A stretch of 64,000 nt of DNA from Lacinutrix neustonica (GTDB taxonomy: Bacteria > Bacteroidota > Bacteroidia > Flavobacteriales > Flavobacteriaceae): NCBI RefSeq assembly GCF_026625145.1, contig NZ_CP113088.1, positions 310,001 through 374,000 on the forward strand, given 5' to 3'. Positions 60,294 through 64,000 of this stretch are shown in pieces (the stretch's first letter is position 1; every line of letters starts with the position of its first letter). The notes below the pieces were generated by a model, which was given only the letters and a program-made list of their open reading frames with translations, had not been told where the DNA came from and made no database searches. A program made the position numbers and the translations under genes.

Positions 60294-62063
60294 TTACACT
60301 ATGAAATCGGAGGCTTCTTGGCCCAAATACTGCTTAGTAAAATACTTTTTTAAAAAGGCGTGGGTGTTATCGTAAAACACTTTATCCATCGCTTCAACAA
60401 TGGGTTGATTAATCATTAAAGCGTCTATTTCTTGCAATGTCATTTGGTGTTCATTGGGTAAGGAGACTACATTATAGCCTTGGTACTCCGGTAGCACATA
60501 ATCATTGAGCGCTTGACAGCAAGCGGCTCTAAAGGCTGGCAAATCGGCAGCTGTTTTAAAATTATCGAAGGGATCAATAATCCCATCATTATCACTGCCT
60601 AAACATACCGTTTTCCAAGCCTCTATTTCATCTATAGGCAATGTGTTACTGCTCTTGTTATGGTTTCTAATGTACTCTAGAGTCACTTTCACCACATGAA
60701 ACACATTGGTAAGAAACATTTGCACATGTAGTTTATTAGTAATTTACGGATTGTTTTTAGAGGCTTTTAATTTTTTCCTGAAGCGATTCCCGGGCATTCT
60801 GCCGTCATGCATGCAAATCCCTATGAGCCCATCAGATTTAAAAACCGCGACTATGTCTTCATCGGTAAGGTTAATATCCCAAAGACTCACATAAGAATTC
60901 TTATTGCCTTTAAAACTGTCTTTCTTGGCTTGTGCCTCGTCTAAAGTCGCAAGACCATTCACGGCGCTGTGACTGCTTATAATCGGTACATTGTCGATGA
61001 GAAGACTGCTTTTTGCTCTGTTATTGGCTAATAGATCGTAATATGCTTTTCGAGCAAAAACAGACATGTGTTTCACATCTATTAAAATACGCTGTCCGTT
61101 ATGCCTAGAGAGCAAATGATCGGTTATAAGCGTGAGTCCAAAACTAGAAATCCCAAGATCTTGACCAACACTTTGGTCAAAAATATCAGCAAAACCAGGA
61201 TCAAAAGTACCTTTGGCATCGGCAAAACTTTTGGCGTGACCCACTAGTAAATTATTAAAATGATGCGCATAGGTTATAAAAAAGGGCGGAAATTGCTCTT
61301 TCTTAATGGCTTGTATGTTTTCAATAAAAGAAAGCTTTAACTTATTTTGTCGCTCCAAGGGTAAGTCTTCAATACGAGCCGTTTCAAACAGATCACGTTT
61401 ATAATACACGCCTAAGGCATGCATGCCTTCGATAGTCATAATCCCGCAAATAGTATCGTCTGCCCTAGTACTCATAAAATCTTCATAGTTTTTCACCAGT
61501 TGAAACTTGGGCAGTTTACCGTGAATCCTTTTTTCCGATTGACTCCCACTAGCATGCAGTAAGTACTGATACTCAAAAATATAATCATTAAAATAATCTA
61601 TGGTATCAATACGCGGGTCATGTATGGGGTCTATGAGGCGACTGGCCATTTTTAAAGAAATACCGGACAATAAAGAGACTATTTTTTTATCGATAGCAAT
61701 ACTGGTTTTATTCCATTTCTTTTTAAATATTACCCCTAAAATAAAAGTGTGGATGGCTTTGCTTTTTAAAAACGGGCGATTGGGTTTTAAAAAGGGCTTT
61801 TCAATAGGATACACCGAGCAAAATACCAAGCGGTTATGCCCTTCAAAACAACTGTTTAGGTTAGACTGAGAATACGTCGCCATCTTCTTTAGAACGATAT
61901 TAATAATCCATTTACGAAGGCTTATTTGCTTGAAATAATCTTTAGGCTGTTTGTTTCTGAAAAAATCCCAAAGGGTTTTAATAGCCGTAGCATTCCCGTA
62001 AGGCTTTAAACTGGGATGATTGTGAAGGTCAGAAATAGGCTTATTGTCCATTAGTTGTTTCAA
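60294..62063 (-). CDS. Membrane dipeptidase (peptidase M19) family protein
   Basis: 589 residues reading an in-frame CCGTAA (minus strand, 60741-60746) as CCGGAA. Zinc and active-site motifs: SDLHNHPSLKPYG, GIMTIEGMHALG, TYAHHFNNLLVGHA, RILIDVKHMS, PIISSHSAVNG and IGICMHDGRMPG. Longer than typical M19 enzymes, like a flavobacterial subgroup. Likely cleaves dipeptides; substrate unknown. Confidence 0.85.
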
Positions 62064-62209
62064 GGTGAGTGGTTTGTCTAATAAAAGTACGAAAAATATG
62101 GTAGCGAATGGTCTTATACATGCTAGACAAAACTCATAATTTTAGGTTAAATTGAATAAAGCTATGGGGGTTTTTACTATCTTTAAATATAACTCAAAAA
62201 CAGAAAACT

Positions 62210-62512
62210 ATGACAGTGAATTATGAATATGATGGCGTAACAGCTAGCCAGGAATTAGAAGATTATGTAAATGGAAAATTAGAAAAATTATTTAATAAGT
62301 ATGAATTTGTAATCCGCGCCGATGTTTTTTTTAAAACCGAAAACACCAGTGATAGAGATGAGAAAATGAAAACCTCCATCCGATTGAGTGCCCCAGGCCC
62401 ACGGTTGTTTGCAGAAACAGCTACAGATTCCTTTCATAAAAGCGCGGCGGAAACAGTAAATTCTTTGTTAAAGCAATTAGACAAAAGAAAAGATTCTATG
62501 CAGACGTATTAA
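62210..62512 (+). CDS. hpf: Ribosome hibernation-promoting factor, short form (HPF/RaiA family)
   Basis: 100 residues. MTVNYEYDGVTASQELEDYV and LEKLFNKYEFVIRADVFFK follow the beta-alpha-beta pattern of the RaiA/HPF domain; the end is KDSMQTY. The short length and lack of a C-terminal dimerisation domain mean the short form. Binds the 30S decoding region in stationary phase. A strong terminator follows. Confidence 0.85.
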   Translation: MTVNYEYDGVTASQELEDYVNGKLEKLFNKYEFVIRADVFFKTENTSDRDEKMKTSIRLSAPGPRLFAETATDSFHKSAAETVNSLLKQLDKRKDSMQTY

Positions 62513-62542
62513 TTAAAAAAAACATAGGTTAAAAGTAATAGG

Positions 62543-62570
62543 AAAACGACCCCAAAAGGGTCGTTTTTTT
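62543..62570. terminator. Intrinsic terminator after hpf
   Basis: ACGACCC and GGGTCGT arms with a CAAAA loop and a T run; convergent genes on both sides may share it. Confidence 0.85.
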
Positions 62571-62611
62571 ATTCCTATCAATTATAATAATACATACAAG
62601 CGTATTAATAC

Positions 62612-63844
62612 CTAATCTAAAAAGCGGTAGTAGCCGCACTTTAAATAGGCACCCTCAGGAAATCCTATAGGATGGTCTTGATCGTGGCCTGTTTTTAAAA
62701 TGGTATCAGAACTCCGGTTGCTCGCTCTTAGCACTTGAGCGTTGATATCAAAAAAAGTTTGTGCTAATACGCGTGAAGAACAAGACGCTAAAACCAACAA
62801 ACCTCTTTTTGCTGTAAGCTTGATCCCTAAATCGGCCAATTGAGCATACTTCTTTTTGGCTAAATCAATTTCCGATTGTTGCTTGGCAAAACTAGGTGGA
62901 TCAATAACCACAACATCAAACGTCTCACCATTAGCAATCATACGCTTCATGGCGACAAAGGCATCGTCGGCAATGGTTTTATGCGTGCCGGAATACACGT
63001 TTAATTTTCCGTTTTGATAGGCGATTTGAAGAGCTTGCTTGCTAATGTCTAAACTGGTAACTTCCTTCGCACCATTAGCTAAAGCATGTACCGAAAATCC
63101 GCCAGCATATGAAAACACGTCTAAAACGGTTTTACCTTTACTCCACGCACCTACTTGCTTTCTATTGTTTCGGTGGTCTAAAAAGTAGCCCGTTTTGTGA
63201 CCTTTAATCACATTGGCCGAAAAATGAACACCGTGCTCCACGAAGTGCACCACTTCATTTTCTAAAACACCAAAAACGACTTCTCCATTAGTGAGTTTGT
63301 GTAATTTAGATTGCTCTAAACCACGACTCAAACGAATCACAATAGTCTCAACCTGAGAAACTGCTTGCAAACTTTTAAGAATGGTTTCTAAATAAGGCAA
63401 CCATATTTCAGAATATAATTTTACCACCAGCACCCCTGCGTAAACATCGGCAATCAAGCCAGGGAAACCATCGTTTTCACCAAAAAGTAAGCGGTAACTC
63501 GTTGTATTTGTTTTTAGTAAAGCGTCCCGCTTGGCGAAAGCAGTTTCAATGCTATTATGGAAAAATGCAGCATCAATAGTAGCAGAAGCAGTACCACTAT
63601 AAATCATTTTAATTTGTATGGGTGATTGGGCATCATATAAACCAAGACCAATCACTCTGTTCTTGTTTTTTCCGAAGATAATGGCTAAATCCCCCGTCTT
63701 CGCGTCGTCATTAATTTTAGTAATATTATTAGAAAACACCCAAGGATGCCCCTGCAAAACAAACTGCTCTCCTTTAGAGTTTAACTTGACTGCTAGTCGT
63801 TTAGGGGTGTAATTTGAAGTAATACTTTCAGTGAATAACGACAT
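62612..63844 (-). CDS. Class I rRNA methyltransferase (RlmI-like, PUA + SAM domain)
   Basis: 410 residues, intact. N-terminal PUA-like domain (LKGHPWVFSNNITKI-type: GHPWVFSNN), then the SAM-dependent Rossmann fold: VLDVFSYAGGFSVHALANGA, VTSLDISKQAL and DVVVIDPPSFAKQQ (DPPS). LASCSSRV holds the catalytic cysteine. Methylates C5 of a 23S rRNA cytosine in E. coli RlmI. The start ATG at 63844 follows the helicase tail closely. Confidence 0.9.
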   Translation of the reverse strand: MSLFTESITSNYTPKRLAVKLNSKGEQFVLQGHPWVFSNNITKINDDAKTGDLAIIFGKNKNRVIGLGLYDAQSPIQIKMIYSGTASATIDAAFFHNSIETAFAKRDALLKTNTTSYRLLFGENDGFPGLIADVYAGVLVVKLYSEIWLPYLETILKSLQAVSQVETIVIRLSRGLEQSKLHKLTNGEVVFGVLENEVVHFVEHGVHFSANVIKGHKTGYFLDHRNNRKQVGAWSKGKTVLDVFSYAGGFSVHALANGAKEVTSLDISKQALQIAYQNGKLNVYSGTHKTIADDAFVAMKRMIANGETFDVVVIDPPSFAKQQSEIDLAKKKYAQLADLGIKLTAKRGLLVLASCSSRVLAQTFFDINAQVLRASNRSSDTILKTGHDQDHPIGFPEGAYLKCGYYRFLD

Positions 63845-63848
63845 AAGA

Positions 63849-64000
63849 TTATAGTGTCAACTCTTTGATTTTAATGCCTAAGGTTTTTTCTATGTTGTAA
63901 AGCTGTTGTAATTCATTTGGCAATACTAAAGCAATAGATTCCCCTTTTTTGCCAGCTCTAGCCGTTCTGCCACTTCTATGTGTGTAATACTCTAAATGTT
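63849..64000 (-). CDS. DEAD-box RNA helicase, C-terminal end (partial)
   Basis: The part in the window reads YYTHRSGRTARAGKKGESIA, then NELQQLYNIEKTLGIKIKEL and a stop. HRSGRTARAGKKG is helicase motif VI. The rest lies beyond the window edge. Same strand and 4 bases upstream of the methyltransferase, so likely one operon. Confidence 0.85.
   Translation of the reverse strand, partial: HLEYYTHRSGRTARAGKKGESIALVLPNELQQLYNIEKTLGIKIKELTL

Overview
The window looks like a chromosome segment from a marine-type Flavobacteriaceae (Bacteroidota). The DNA is AT-rich. Promoters carry the Bacteroidota -7 box TAnnTTTG, secreted proteins end in type IX secretion (T9SS) sorting domains, lipoproteins are frequent, and there are many dispersed intergenic repeats. 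I saw no tRNA, rRNA or CRISPR array.

The feature that colours every annotation here is that about 35 reading-frame breaks fall on one short word. At each break a 1-base insertion, a 1-base deletion or a G-to-T stop codon lies where the neighbouring protein sequence predicts CCGG, almost always CCGGA. Restoring CCGG gives a single open frame, with a length divisible by three, for almost every affected gene. I therefore annotate these as single genes with a damaged consensus. The most likely cause is systematic sequencing error at a modified CCGG(A) motif. Only the OsmC-like gene at 5.4 kb and the peptidase fragment at 20.7 kb look like real pseudogenes.

Layout. 0-3.2 kb: four proteins of unknown function, including an Ig-like lipoprotein and an outer-membrane-like protein. 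3.6-6.9 kb: a Crp-type regulator followed by an Old Yellow Enzyme, an OsmC remnant and a zinc alcohol dehydrogenase. 7.3-17.8 kb: a secreted multidomain esterase, an acyl-CoA dehydrogenase, a secreted metzincin-like protease, a sterol-desaturase-like enzyme and a luciferase-like monooxygenase. 18-20.7 kb: a polymorphic-toxin-like protein with a C-terminal deaminase, next to a possible HK97-like capsid protein that abuts a truncated M1 peptidase. 21.9-31 kb: a large cysteine- and tryptophan-rich protein, a TonB-like protein divergent from a membrane-anchored regulator, a short-chain dehydrogenase and a large T9SS surface protein. 31.3-33.2 kb: a repeat-rich stretch with a 54-bp tandem repeat and a ParDE toxin-antitoxin pair. 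33.2-38.3 kb: a LolCDE/MacB-like export operon.

38.4-48.85 kb is an accessory block bracketed by composite direct repeats. It carries a RecB-like/RNase H-like nuclease, a WYL regulator and a bacterial ubiquitin-like conjugation operon (ubiquitin-like protein, E1-like enzyme, DUF6527-like zinc protein, a 46-residue basic peptide). It also holds a small tyrosine phosphatase, a prolyl-hydroxylase-WD40 fusion, an HD hydrolase and a second Crp regulator. 48.9-55.8 kb is an integrated small phage-like element with an HUH replication initiator, an M23 peptidase, several small membrane proteins and a candidate capsid protein. It resembles the small internal-membrane single-stranded DNA phages of flavobacteria. 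55.9-64 kb returns to core genes: patatin, acyl-CoA dehydrogenase with a divergent TetR regulator and a clear operator pair, an M19 dipeptidase, a ribosome hibernation factor, an RlmI-type methyltransferase and the end of a DEAD-box helicase.
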